DNA from: Chryseobacterium sp. SC28
Lineage (GTDB): Bacteria > Bacteroidota > Bacteroidia > Flavobacteriales > Weeksellaceae
Direction of reading: 5' to 3'
NCBI RefSeq assembly: GCF_003932955.1
Contig: NZ_QOVY01000014.1
Span: 35,549 to 73,145, forward strand
DNA length: 37,597 nt
Below are positions 7,405 to 16,108 of the stretch, piece by piece; position 1 is the stretch's first letter, and every line of letters starts with the position of its first letter. The notes beneath the pieces were generated by a model. The model had not been told where the DNA came from, made no database searches, and saw nothing but the letters and a program-made list of their open reading frames with translations. Made by a program: the position numbers and the translations under genes.

Positions 7405-10400
7405 ATGGCTTCAAAAAAAATACAATTCAGAAGTATTCACGAACTAAAAGATCCAAGCCTGAACGGCAAGTTGGCGCTTAAAGAGTTTCAAAACGAAATT
7501 CCGGTAGATGAATTCTTGGAAGATGCCGGCAACTCGGGGACTTCTCGAAGAGATTTCCTGAAATTATTGGGTTTCTCCACGGCTGCTGTTACTTTAGCCG
7601 CCTGCGAAGCGCCGGTGATCAAGACGATTCCTTATGTTGTAAAACCGCACGACATCATTCCGGGCATTCCCAATTATTACGCATCAACATATTTCGATGG
7701 ATTCGATTTTGCCAGCGTTTTGGTAAAAACAAGAGAAGGGCGGCCTATCAAAATAGAACCAAATCCTGCGGCAGGTTCTTTAGGAAAAACCAACGCGAGA
7801 GCTCAGGCCAGCGTGCTTTCTCTTTATGATAATGATAAAGTGAAATTGCCCGCTTTAAATGGAGACGAGCACACCGATTTTAGTAAAATTGATGATTTTG
7901 TTTTAAAAGGTTTAGCTGAATCTCAGGCTGTTGGTAAAAAGATTGTGGTATTATCTCACTCTTTCCCAAGCCCAACTTTCAAAAAGCTATTTGGAGATTT
8001 CAAAACTAAATATCCTTTGGCCGAACTTATTACCTACGATGCCTTTCCTTACGCAGCAGCTTTAGACGCGGCTCAGGAAGTTTTCGGACAAAGAGCCTTG
8101 CCGGTTTACGACCTTAGCACTTCTCAATTGGTTGTTTCTTTCAGCGCCGATTTCTTAGGAGATTACAATGCATCGAGCTTGGAAGTTTCTTATGCCGCGG
8201 CAAGAAAGCCAGGTCCCGAAATGTTGAGACACATACAAGTAGAGTCCAACTTGAGTTTGACCGGCGCAAATGCCGATTCCAGATACCGATTGAAGCCAAG
8301 CGCAGTTTTCAAAACTTTGGTAGAGGTTTACAACGGACTCAATGGCGGAACTACAGATAAAGTGGCTTCCGAAATCGTAAAAGAACTTCAGGCAAAAGGC
8401 AGCAATGCTGTTGTTTTTGCTGATGGATCCAAGGCGGCTTACGTTTTAGCCCATTTGATCAATCAAAAATTAGGATCAAAAGCTTTCACGGGCAAAGCCA
8501 ATTTCCGCAAAGAATACGACAATGCAAGATTCAACGAATTCTTATCGTGGTTGAATAGCGGGCAAGTTGGCGTTCTGATTTCAAACAATGTCAACCCTGT
8601 TTATTCTCACGCCAAAGGAGAATCTCTAAAAGCAGCGTTGTCCAAAGTGCCTTACTCTGTAGCAATTACAGATAAGAAAAACGAAATGTACAAAGCTTCT
8701 AAAGCGGTCATTCCTTATGCACATTGGTTAGAATCTTGGGGCGATATCGCTCCGCAAACTGGTGCTTATTCATTGATGCAACCAACGATCCAAAAAATAT
8801 ATACCTCGCGACAGGTTGAAGAATCTCTTTTGGTTTGGATCAATGGAAAAAACAGTCCGGCTAATAATTATTACAACTACTTAAAAGCTAATGCCATCAC
8901 GCTAAACGACGGTAAAACTTTCAACAAGACTTTGTATAACGGTTTTACCTCGGGAGGTATTTCTACAGGATTGGCTTACACAGGTGGAAATGCGGCGCAA
9001 GCTATCGCAGAATTAAGCGCTTTCAAACCTACTCCATTAGAATTACAACTTTATACCAAACCCTCCATTGGCGATGGAACGCAATCTAACAACCCTTGGT
9101 TGATGGAGCTTCCGGATCCAATTTCAAGATTGTCTTGGGACAACTATCTTACGATTTCTCCAAAAGATGCTGAGGCAATGGGTCTCGAAAATAGCCTTAA
9201 TGCTAGAATGCAACTCGACGGAGACTTGGTTAGCTTGACGGTAAACGGAGTTACCTTAAAAGATGTTCCTGTTTTTATCCAACCGGGACAGGCAGAAGGA
9301 TCTTTGGGTCTTGCTTTAGGGTATGGGAAGAAAGATTCCGGAAAAGTAGCGGAAACAGGTATCAATGCCTATCCTCTATTCGATGGGTACAACACAGTTC
9401 TTAGCAATGTGAAAATTGAAAAAAGCGGAGAAGATTATGAATTTGCAGGAATGCAACTTCAAAATACCGTGATGGGGCGTTATGAAATCGCTAAAGAAGT
9501 TTCTTTGGAAGATTTTATCAATAAACCTGCTGAGGAGTGGAACGAGCCGTTATCGATGCATACCCTCGGTGGAGAACTTCCATTAGGGAAAGTAGATCTT
9601 TGGGATGCTTATGATGACACAGACGGTCCTCATTTCAATTTATCGGTCGATCTCAATTCTTGTACAGGTTGCGGTGCTTGCGTTGTGGCTTGTCAGGCAG
9701 AAAACAATGTGGCAGTAGTTGGTAAAGATGAAATCCGAATGTCCAGAGATATGTATTGGTTGAGAATCGACCGTTACTACTCTGCTATCGAGAAAATCGA
9801 AACCAAAGAGCAAATAGACCGAGGTCTTAATGTTCCTGAATTATACGGTGGTCCTTTCACGGAAGGTGTTTTGAATCATCCGGCAGATAATCCGGATGTG
9901 ATCTTCCAGCCGGTGATGTGCCAGCATTGTAATCATGCGCCTTGCGAAACAGTTTGTCCGGTTGCAGCAACCTCGCACGGGAAACAAGGCCAAAATCAAA
10001 TGGCTTACAACCGATGCATCGGTACGAGATACTGCGCGAACAACTGTCCTTATAAAGTTCGACGATTCAATTGGTTCAACTATGCATTGAATGATAAGTT
10101 CGATTTTCATATGAATAATGATCTTGGCAGAATGGTTCTCAACCCGGATGTGGTTACCCGAACAAGAGGGGTAATGGAAAAATGTTCTATGTGCATCCAG
10201 CTGACTCAGAATACTATTCTGGAAGCGAAGAAGGAGGGCAGGAGAGTAGCAGACGGAGAGTTCCAGACAGCGTGTTCCAAAGCTTGTTCTACAGGTTCTT
10301 TAAAATTTGGAGATATGAACGACGTCGCTTCAGAAGTTCGCAGCTTGTTCAACAGCGAAAGAAAATATGTATTGCTAGAAGAGATTGGCACGAAGCCAAA

Positions 10401-10455
10401 CGTTTTCTATCATACCAAAATCAGAAACAGAAAAGAAAGTTTAAATAATAAATAG
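7405..10455 (+). CDS. actB: Alternative complex III subunit B, molybdopterin-oxidoreductase-like plus Fe-S ferredoxin domain
   Basis: 1016 residues. A twin-arginine signal (SRRDFLKLLG, RR at 48-49) is followed by a lipobox-like LAAC (64-67), so the protein is exported folded and probably lipid-anchored. Residues about 75-730 resemble a molybdopterin oxidoreductase; in ActB this part is known to lack the cofactor. Residues about 735-1000 form an NrfC/PsrB-like ferredoxin domain with four cysteine groups: CTGCGACVVAC, CQHCNHAPCETVC, CIGTRYCANNC, and CSMC with CSKAC. These fit three [4Fe-4S] clusters and one [3Fe-4S] cluster that relay electrons from quinol to ActA. The start at 7405 gives the usual long pre-Tat tail. 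Confidence 0.95.
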   Translation: MASKKIQFRSIHELKDPSLNGKLALKEFQNEIPVDEFLEDAGNSGTSRRDFLKLLGFSTAAVTLAACEAPVIKTIPYVVKPHDIIPGIPNYYASTYFDGFDFASVLVKTREGRPIKIEPNPAAGSLGKTNARAQASVLSLYDNDKVKLPALNGDEHTDFSKIDDFVLKGLAESQAVGKKIVVLSHSFPSPTFKKLFGDFKTKYPLAELITYDAFPYAAALDAAQEVFGQRALPVYDLSTSQLVVSFSADFLGDYNASSLEVSYAAARKPGPEMLRHIQVESNLSLTGANADSRYRLKPSAVFKTLVEVYNGLNGGTTDKVASEIVKELQAKGSNAVVFADGSKAAYVLAHLINQKLGSKAFTGKANFRKEYDNARFNEFLSWLNSGQVGVLISNNVNPVYSHAKGESLKAALSKVPYSVAITDKKNEMYKASKAVIPYAHWLESWGDIAPQTGAYSLMQPTIQKIYTSRQVEESLLVWINGKNSPANNYYNYLKANAITLNDGKTFNKTLYNGFTSGGISTGLAYTGGNAAQAIAELSAFKPTPLELQLYTKPSIGDGTQSNNPWLMELPDPISRLSWDNYLTISPKDAEAMGLENSLNARMQLDGDLVSLTVNGVTLKDVPVFIQPGQAEGSLGLALGYGKKDSGKVAETGINAYPLFDGYNTVLSNVKIEKSGEDYEFAGMQLQNTVMGRYEIAKEVSLEDFINKPAEEWNEPLSMHTLGGELPLGKVDLWDAYDDTDGPHFNLSVDLNSCTGCGACVVACQAENNVAVVGKDEIRMSRDMYWLRIDRYYSAIEKIETKEQIDRGLNVPELYGGPFTEGVLNHPADNPDVIFQPVMCQHCNHAPCETVCPVAATSHGKQGQNQMAYNRCIGTRYCANNCPYKVRRFNWFNYALNDKFDFHMNNDLGRMVLNPDVVTRTRGVMEKCSMCIQLTQNTILEAKKEGRRVADGEFQTACSKACSTGSLKFGDMNDVASEVRSLFNSERKYVLLEEIGTKPNVFYHTKIRNRKESLNNK

Positions 10456-10462
10456 GTAAAAA

Positions 10463-11860
10463 ATGTCAGGACATTACGAAGCTCCGATAAGGGAACCTTT
10501 AATTATTGGTCACAAGACTTATCACGATATCTCAGAGGATATCGCAAGACCTATCGAAGAACGCGCAGGAAAATTATGGTGGGCCGCATTGTACGCCGCT
10601 TTAGTTCTGTTTGTTTACGGATTTGGTTGTATTGCATACACTATCGGAACCGGGATTGGTGCTTGGGGACTCAATAGGACCATCAACTGGGGTTGGGATA
10701 TTACCAATTTCGTTTGGTGGGTAGGGATTGGTCACGCAGGAACCTTAATTTCTGCAGTATTATTATTATTTAGACAAAGATGGAGAATGTCTGTCAACCG
10801 ATCCGCAGAAGCGATGACCATCTTCGCCGTCGTGCAGGCTGCTCTTTTTCCCGTCATTCACATGGGTAGAGTTTGGGTAGGATATTGGGTTTTCCCTTTG
10901 CCTAACCAATACGGTTCTCTTTGGGTCAACTTCAACTCGCCGCTCCTCTGGGACGTATTTGCGATCTCTACTTATTTCTCCGTATCGGTAGTATTCTGGT
11001 TTATGGGATTGATTCCTGACTTTGCAATGATTAGAGATCGGGCTAAAACACCTTTCAATAAAAAAATATATACCATCCTCGCATTCGGCTGGGGTGGGAA
11101 AGCAAAGCACTGGCAAAGATTCGAAGAACTCTCTTTGGTACTTGCCGGTTTGGCAACACCGCTCGTGTTCTCCGTACACACCACGGTGTCCTTTGACTTT
11201 GCAACTTCTGTCATCAAAGGTTGGCACTCAACGATTTATCCGCCTTATTTCGTGGCCGGCGCTATCTTCTCAGGATTTGCAATGGTACAGACCCTGTTGC
11301 TGGTTACCCGTAAAGTTTGCCACTTAGAAGAATATATTACCAAATATCATATAGAAATAATGAACATCGTCATCATCGTAACTGGTGGTATGGTGACCGT
11401 AGCGTATGCCACCGAGTATTTCATTGGATGGTATTCGGGATCAAGATTTGAAGATTTTACTTATCTGTCTCCGGGCGCCGCAACGGGCCCTTACTGGTGG
11501 GCATTCTGGGCATTGATTATTTGCAATTTGGTGGTTCCTGCATTATTCTGGTTCAAAAAAATTAGAACCAATATCCTATTAACATTTATTATCGCATTGA
11601 TCATTAATATCGGAATGTGGTTTGAGCGTTTTGATATTATCGTCATCAACTTGTCCAGAGATTATTTACCATCATCTTGGACGATGTTCAAACCCACAAT
11701 TATAGACGTTGGCGTCTATCTTGGAACGATTGGATTCTTCTCTACGCTGTTTCTATTATATGCCAGAACTTTCCCTGTCATTGCACAAGCAGAATTGAAG
11801 ACTATTTTGAAAATTTCCGGTGAAACTTATAAAGCAAAAGAAGGAGATGAGCACCACTAA
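10463..11860 (+). CDS. actC: Alternative complex III subunit C, NrfD-like quinol-binding membrane protein
   Basis: 465 residues of the NrfD/PsrC family with about ten membrane helices. The segment WGWDITNFVWWVGIGHAGTLISAVLLLFRQ and the histidines around HMGRVWVGYWVFPLP are typical of the quinol-oxidising NrfD subunits of this complex. With ActB it forms the Q-site module and the proposed proton path. It starts 7 nt after actB and its last 14 nt overlap actD, so all are translated from one message. Confidence 0.95.
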   Translation: MSGHYEAPIREPLIIGHKTYHDISEDIARPIEERAGKLWWAALYAALVLFVYGFGCIAYTIGTGIGAWGLNRTINWGWDITNFVWWVGIGHAGTLISAVLLLFRQRWRMSVNRSAEAMTIFAVVQAALFPVIHMGRVWVGYWVFPLPNQYGSLWVNFNSPLLWDVFAISTYFSVSVVFWFMGLIPDFAMIRDRAKTPFNKKIYTILAFGWGGKAKHWQRFEELSLVLAGLATPLVFSVHTTVSFDFATSVIKGWHSTIYPPYFVAGAIFSGFAMVQTLLLVTRKVCHLEEYITKYHIEIMNIVIIVTGGMVTVAYATEYFIGWYSGSRFEDFTYLSPGAATGPYWWAFWALIICNLVVPALFWFKKIRTNILLTFIIALIINIGMWFERFDIIVINLSRDYLPSSWTMFKPTIIDVGVYLGTIGFFSTLFLLYARTFPVIAQAELKTILKISGETYKAKEGDEHH

Positions 11861-12371
11861 AAAAATTATATACGGACTTTACGGCGACGACGACGATCTC
11901 TTGAACGGCGTAAAAGTTTTTAAAGATAAAGGCATCAGTATAAACGAAGTTTATACACCATTTCCTGTGCATGGTTTAGATATTGCGCTGGGATTGAAGA
12001 AAACCAGAATTTCTGACGCTGCATTTATCTATGCTTGCTATGGCGTAGCTGTCGGAATTACACTGACTGCCTGGATGATGAACCACGACTGGCCTCAGAA
12101 TATCGGAGGCAAACCATCCTTTGACTGGACGCACAATATGCCTGCGTTCTTAGATCCGATGTTCGAATTAATGGTGTTCTGCGCCGCACACCTTATGTCT
12201 CTTACTTTCCTCGCAAGAAACAAAATGTATCCCGGCGCAAAACCTCAGAATCCGGATCCACGAACCACGGATGACAAATTCATGATGGAGTTCATTTCTG
12301 ACGATGTAGAAACAATCAAACAACTGTTGATAGATACAGGTGTTGAAGAAATAACAGTTAAAGATGCTTAA
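11847..12371 (+). CDS. actD: Alternative complex III subunit D (DUF3341)
   Basis: 174 residues with a soluble N-terminal domain (IIYGLYGDDDDLLNGVKVFKDKGISINEVYTPFPVHGLD), typical of DUF3341, then two membrane helices (AAFIYACYGVAVGITLTAWMM and the FELMVFCAAHLMSLTFLA region). It is a structural membrane subunit with no known cofactor. I chose ATG 11847 (MSTTKK), preceded by AAGGAG, over the in-frame ATG at 11820, which lies deeper inside actC. The stop overlaps the actE start. Confidence 0.92.
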   Translation: MSTTKKIIYGLYGDDDDLLNGVKVFKDKGISINEVYTPFPVHGLDIALGLKKTRISDAAFIYACYGVAVGITLTAWMMNHDWPQNIGGKPSFDWTHNMPAFLDPMFELMVFCAAHLMSLTFLARNKMYPGAKPQNPDPRTTDDKFMMEFISDDVETIKQLLIDTGVEEITVKDA

Positions 12372-13107
12372 GATGAATAACAGGATATTAAAAATTGCGG
12401 CAATCTTTGGTTTAACTACTGTTTTACTGAACTCTTGCGGTGGTCCAAAAGATAATCCACCTTTGGTATATTTTCCGGATATGTATTTCCCCGTAGCTTA
12501 TGACCCGTTGATGAAAGCTGAGGACGCTTATTCTGATCACGAAAATGAAATCCCTGCTTTTGTTGCCAGAAATGGGCAAACAGGACTATACCCTGTAGAA
12601 GGTACTGTTGCCCAAAACAAAGACGGAATCGTAAGCGAAGAAGCGCTACCAAAAAATGTCGATGAATACAATGCCGGCTATGATGCCTCAAAATTGATTA
12701 CAACATCGCCGCTAAAGCCTGAAAATCTAGAAAAAGATATGGCGAGAGGAAAAATACTTTTCGAGCGCACTTGTGCAGCTTGCCATGGAACTGGTGGCGA
12801 TGGACAAGGGCCAATCGTACAAAGCGGTGCTTATTCGGGGGTTCCCAATTATGCAGACAGACAAATCACTATCGGCTCTATTCATTATGTTTTGACGAAC
12901 GGCAGAAATGCAATGGGATCCTACGCAGGACAACTTAACATAGGAGACAGATGGCGTGTCGCTTTATATGTCTACAATACATTCAAAGCGGGGGCAGCGG
13001 CTACCACTGCAACCCCAGCTGCAACTCCTGCGACAGCGGCACCAAGTGCAACAGAAAAAGATTCTACCGCCGCCCCTGCCACGGAAGCCAAAACCAATGC
13101 TAAATAA
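12364..13107 (+). CDS. actE: Alternative complex III subunit E, monohaem cytochrome c lipoprotein
   Basis: 247 residues. A lipoprotein signal (hydrophobic stretch followed by LLNSCGG) predicts a lipid-anchored cysteine at about residue 25. The single haem motif CAACHGTGGDGQGP (about 138-151) marks a class I cytochrome c domain; the distal ligand is probably the Met in AMGSYAG. The last 40 residues are a low-complexity Ala/Thr/Pro tail. ActE accepts electrons from ActA and passes them to a terminal oxidase. ATG 12364 overlaps the actD stop; ATG 12373 is an equally good start, giving a shorter signal peptide. Confidence 0.93.
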   Translation: MLKMNNRILKIAAIFGLTTVLLNSCGGPKDNPPLVYFPDMYFPVAYDPLMKAEDAYSDHENEIPAFVARNGQTGLYPVEGTVAQNKDGIVSEEALPKNVDEYNAGYDASKLITTSPLKPENLEKDMARGKILFERTCAACHGTGGDGQGPIVQSGAYSGVPNYADRQITIGSIHYVLTNGRNAMGSYAGQLNIGDRWRVALYVYNTFKAGAAATTATPAATPATAAPSATEKDSTAAPATEAKTNAK

Positions 13108-13119
13108 AAAAAGAAAGAA

Positions 13120-14454
13120 ATGTATAGTTTTTCACCTAAATTAAAATTGTATTCTATCATACTCATCGTTGTTGGAGTTGTTTTATTCGGGATTGGTTAT
13201 GCTATTAACCACGGATTGGATGATACCGCAATTTCTCACTGGATGGAGTCGGTTCATGCGAACGGTCACGACGCACCTTCCAATTCGAGCGAATTGGTAG
13301 GGCCGCAAGATCACAATGCCCATTTGGAACATGCGAAACTGCAGGTTCATAACCAGCCTTTGGCGGCACTTCATACGTTTGCAGTTTTCTTTTTCGGGAT
13401 CAGCTGTTGTGCATTGTTCTTTTACAGCATTCAGCACGCTGCGCATGCCGGTTGGTCTATTATTGTGACCCGCGTGATGGAGGCTATCGCTTCCTTTATT
13501 CCGTACGGAGGAGCACTTCTAATAATCTTAACAATTCTCAATATCACACATCAGGGACATCTTTTCCATTGGATGGATCCTAATCTTACCGACCCCAATT
13601 CTCCGGAATTTGATATTATATTATTCGAAAAATCAAAATTCCTGAATATTCCTTTCTATTTTATTAGAACTTTGATCTATACCTTAGGAGCTTCGTTCTT
13701 TGTTTGGAAATTGAAAAATCTTTCTAAAAAAGTGGATGAGAACAAAGGAGATCGAAAGATCTATGCCAGTCTTTACAGTTGGAGCGTGGGTTACATTGCT
13801 TTCTTTGCATTTGCATCCGCAGCTTGGGCTTGGGATTGGTTGATGTCTATCGATCCGCATTGGTATTCCACCCTTTATATTTGGTACTCGATGGTGAGCT
13901 GTTTATCAACCGCTGTGGCTTGTATCATTTTGGTAAGTGTTTACCTTAAGAAAAAAGGGGTTTATCCTCAATTCAACAACAACCACCTTCACGATCTGGC
14001 CAAGTTCTTATTTGCAACAAGTATGCTGTGGAGTTACCTTTGGTTCTGTCAGTTTATGTTGTATTGGTATGCCGACATTCCTGAGGAGATTAATTATTTT
14101 TTTGGCAGATTCGAATATTACAGTCCCACCTTCCTGCCTATGTTGATTATCAACTTCCTTTTGCCACTATTGGTTTTAGTAAGTAGTAGCATCAAAAGAA
14201 ATTACAAAGTTGTCACCTTTATGGCTGCTCTGGTAGTTTTTGGTCATGCAGTCGATTACTTTAATATGGTAATGCCGGGAACTGTGGGTCCGTATTGGGC
14301 CAATAGTTCAATGCTGTTGCTGATTGTAGGTGCTTTCCTTTTCATGGCCGGTCTTTTTGTTTTCGCCGTGATGACAGCGCTGTCGAAACTAAAACTAATG
14401 CCAACGGGCAATCCATTCTTCCACGAATCGGAGATTTACGAATATCCTTTCTAA
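13120..14454 (+). CDS. actF: Alternative complex III subunit F, NrfD-like membrane protein
   Basis: 444 residues with about ten membrane helices, homologous in layout to ActC (NrfD-related). Helix-rich segments with AAWAWDWLMSIDPHWYSTLYIWY and LWSYLWFCQFMLYWYADIPEE are hallmarks of the ActF subunit of this complex. It pairs with ActC in the membrane and is proposed to contribute to proton translocation. It starts 12 nt after actE and is the last gene of the operon, followed by a hairpin terminator. Cytochrome oxidase genes, which follow actF in some Bacteroidota, are not here. Confidence 0.93.
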   Translation: MYSFSPKLKLYSIILIVVGVVLFGIGYAINHGLDDTAISHWMESVHANGHDAPSNSSELVGPQDHNAHLEHAKLQVHNQPLAALHTFAVFFFGISCCALFFYSIQHAAHAGWSIIVTRVMEAIASFIPYGGALLIILTILNITHQGHLFHWMDPNLTDPNSPEFDIILFEKSKFLNIPFYFIRTLIYTLGASFFVWKLKNLSKKVDENKGDRKIYASLYSWSVGYIAFFAFASAAWAWDWLMSIDPHWYSTLYIWYSMVSCLSTAVACIILVSVYLKKKGVYPQFNNNHLHDLAKFLFATSMLWSYLWFCQFMLYWYADIPEEINYFFGRFEYYSPTFLPMLIINFLLPLLVLVSSSIKRNYKVVTFMAALVVFGHAVDYFNMVMPGTVGPYWANSSMLLLIVGAFLFMAGLFVFAVMTALSKLKLMPTGNPFFHESEIYEYPF

Positions 14455-14480
14455 TTAAATTTAGAAATGAAAATATCAAA

Positions 14481-14506
14481 GCCCGGCAGAAATGTTGGGT
14501 TTTTTT
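14481..14506 (+). terminator. Terminator of the actABCDEF operon
   Basis: CCCGGCA-GAAA-TGTTGGG forms a 7-bp stem with two G-U pairs and a stable GAAA loop, followed by seven T. Confidence 0.8.
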
Positions 14507-14534
14507 ATTAATTTTAATGAAACAAAAAAAAACA

Positions 14535-15230
14535 ATGCTTCACCAACTTCCCATAGAAAACATCCTTTTCCTGGATATAGAAACCGTTCCGCAGATCGAA
14601 TCTTGGAACAACCTCGATGCTACCACCCAATATCTTTGGGACAAAAAGACCAAACTGCAAAGAAAAGAGGATATGGAAGCCTCCGATTTCTACGAGCAAA
14701 GAGCCGGAATAATGGCCGAATTTGGCATGATAATCTGTATTTCTATTGGAATGGTGGATTCGAATTCAGGTAAGTTGAAGATCAAAACGTTTTCGGGAGA
14801 AGAGCGAGATTTATTACTTTCATTTTGTGAATTGTTCAACAGTCCTCGGATGAATAATGTCATTCTTTGTGCTCACAACGGGAAAGAATTCGATTTTCCA
14901 TACATCGCAAGACGACTTTTGGTTCATGGCATTCAGCCACCAAAACCATTTCAAATGTTTGGAAAAAAACCTTGGGAAATCCCCCATATCGACACGATGG
15001 AACTTTGGAAATTCGGAGATTGGAAAAGTTATGTCTCTTTGGAATTGTTGGCGCATATCTTCGGAATCCCAACCCCAAAGGACGATATAGACGGAAGCAT
15101 GGTCGCCGATATATACTACAAAAATGGTGATATAGACAGAATCATTCATTATTGTGAGAAAGATGTCCTAACTTTGGCAAACATTTTCCGGCGAATGCGG
15201 CAGGAAGATCTTTTAAAAAGATTAGATTAA
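14535..15230 (+). CDS. PolB-like DEDDy 3'-5' exonuclease
   Basis: 231 residues. The RNase H-like exonuclease motifs are complete: NILFLDIETVPQ carries the D-x-E of Exo I, ILCAHNGKEFDFPYIARR is Exo II, and IIHYCEKDVLTLANI carries the YxxxD of Exo III. This matches the stand-alone predicted exonucleases related to the proofreading domain of DNA polymerase B. The substrate (DNA or RNA) is not known from sequence. I prefer ATG 14535 (MLHQLPIENILFLDIETVP) because 14517 adds only a poly-lysine-like stretch next to the act terminator. It ends 1 nt before the DUF59 gene, so the two are co-transcribed. Confidence 0.88.
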   Translation: MLHQLPIENILFLDIETVPQIESWNNLDATTQYLWDKKTKLQRKEDMEASDFYEQRAGIMAEFGMIICISIGMVDSNSGKLKIKTFSGEERDLLLSFCELFNSPRMNNVILCAHNGKEFDFPYIARRLLVHGIQPPKPFQMFGKKPWEIPHIDTMELWKFGDWKSYVSLELLAHIFGIPTPKDDIDGSMVADIYYKNGDIDRIIHYCEKDVLTLANIFRRMRQEDLLKRLD

Positions 15231-15231
15231 A

Positions 15232-15558
15232 ATGAAACTGACAGACGACCAAATCGCGGATATTGGCGAAGAAATCATTAAAGAACTAAAAACCGTTTAT
15301 GATCCGGAGATCCCCGTTGATATTTACGAATTGGGATTGGTTTATGATGTTCAGATTTCCGATGAAGGAGACGTGCTGGTAATAATGACACTCACCTCGC
15401 CCAATTGCCCGGTGGCCGAAACATTACCAGTAGAAGTTGAAGATAAAGTAAAAGGAGTCTCCGGCGTAAAATCGGCAAAAATAGAACTTACCTTCGAGCC
15501 CTCTTGGAACAGAGAGATGATGAGCGAAGAAGCTAAGTTTGAGCTTGGTATGTTGTAA
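15232..15558 (+). CDS. DUF59/MIP18-family Fe-S cluster assembly factor (SufT-like)
   Basis: 108 residues. YDPEIPVDIYELGLVYDVQI and MTLTSPNCPVAETLP are the signatures of the DUF59/MIP18 family, with the conserved cysteine in the SPNCP motif. Bacterial members linked to the SUF system help deliver or mature iron-sulfur clusters. The end (FEPSWNREMMSEEAKFELGM) is typical of the SUF-associated branch. A sufE gene lies 3 kb downstream, and the complex III just upstream needs several Fe-S clusters. It is likely in an operon with the exonuclease gene and is closed by a bidirectional terminator. Confidence 0.9.
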   Translation: MKLTDDQIADIGEEIIKELKTVYDPEIPVDIYELGLVYDVQISDEGDVLVIMTLTSPNCPVAETLPVEVEDKVKGVSGVKSAKIELTFEPSWNREMMSEEAKFELGML

Positions 15559-15561
15559 AAC

Positions 15562-15587
15562 AAAAAATCCTGCACGCAGGATTTTTT
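15562..15587. terminator. Bidirectional terminator
   Basis: AAAAAATCCTGC-AC-GCAGGATTTTTT is a near-perfect hairpin with A-run and T-run flanks, serving both the DUF59 gene and the convergent OsmC gene. Confidence 0.85.
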
Positions 15588-15588
15588 C

Positions 15589-15993
15589 TTAATCGTTATA
15601 TTCGAAAAGCAATATTTTTTTGATATCCGGATGCAGGCTGAGATAGACCGCACAGTTTTTCACCGTATGCTCAATAAATTCTTGATCTTCAGCAGTGTAA
15701 GAAAAAGGAAATTTGAAAACGCAAAAGATTTCCCCGACTCTTCTTGGTTCGAAGTACATTGTTTTTTTAAGCTCGCAAGTTGCTCCTGTAATATCAATTT
15801 TCCGGTCTTGACCCAAAACAGCCAAAGAGGCAAACGCACTTTGCGCCAAAGCCGTAGCAAAAATGTCGGTTGGCGAAAAATGCTCTCTTACTGCAAAGTC
15901 ATTAGACGGAACATATGTTGAGAAAACTTCGCCCGAGGATTCGTGGACAGATTCAATTTTGAAGTCGCCTAAATAAGTTGTTTTTGAAGTCAT
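15589..15993 (-). CDS. OsmC/Ohr-family protein lacking the first catalytic cysteine
   Basis: 134 residues with the OsmC fold. FSPTDIFATALAQSAFASLAVLG (39-61) is the central helix that normally carries the peroxidatic Cys (S-P-T-D...A-L-G-S-C). Here the codon is AGT, giving Ser52. The second, resolving Cys is kept (NCAVYLSLHP, Cys114). OsmC and Ohr proteins reduce organic hydroperoxides through the Cys pair, so classical activity is unlikely. Without the first Cys it may act as a binding protein or have another role. The rest of the fold and the length are normal, so this is a conserved-looking variant rather than a decayed gene. Confidence 0.85.
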   Translation of the reverse strand: MTSKTTYLGDFKIESVHESSGEVFSTYVPSNDFAVREHFSPTDIFATALAQSAFASLAVLGQDRKIDITGATCELKKTMYFEPRRVGEIFCVFKFPFSYTAEDQEFIEHTVKNCAVYLSLHPDIKKILLFEYND

Positions 15994-16108
15994 AAAATAG
16001 TTTTTTGTTTTTTTCAGTAATAAATTTACGCCTTTTTTTTAGAATTTGAAGTTTTCAGTATTAATTATTATTAAAAAAGCTTGTAATAGGATGTTTACAT
16101 TCACTTCT

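Noticed and set aside
10766-11227. 153-residue minus-strand frame opposite actC
   Set aside because: Antisense shadow within the conserved NrfD-like gene; no motif.
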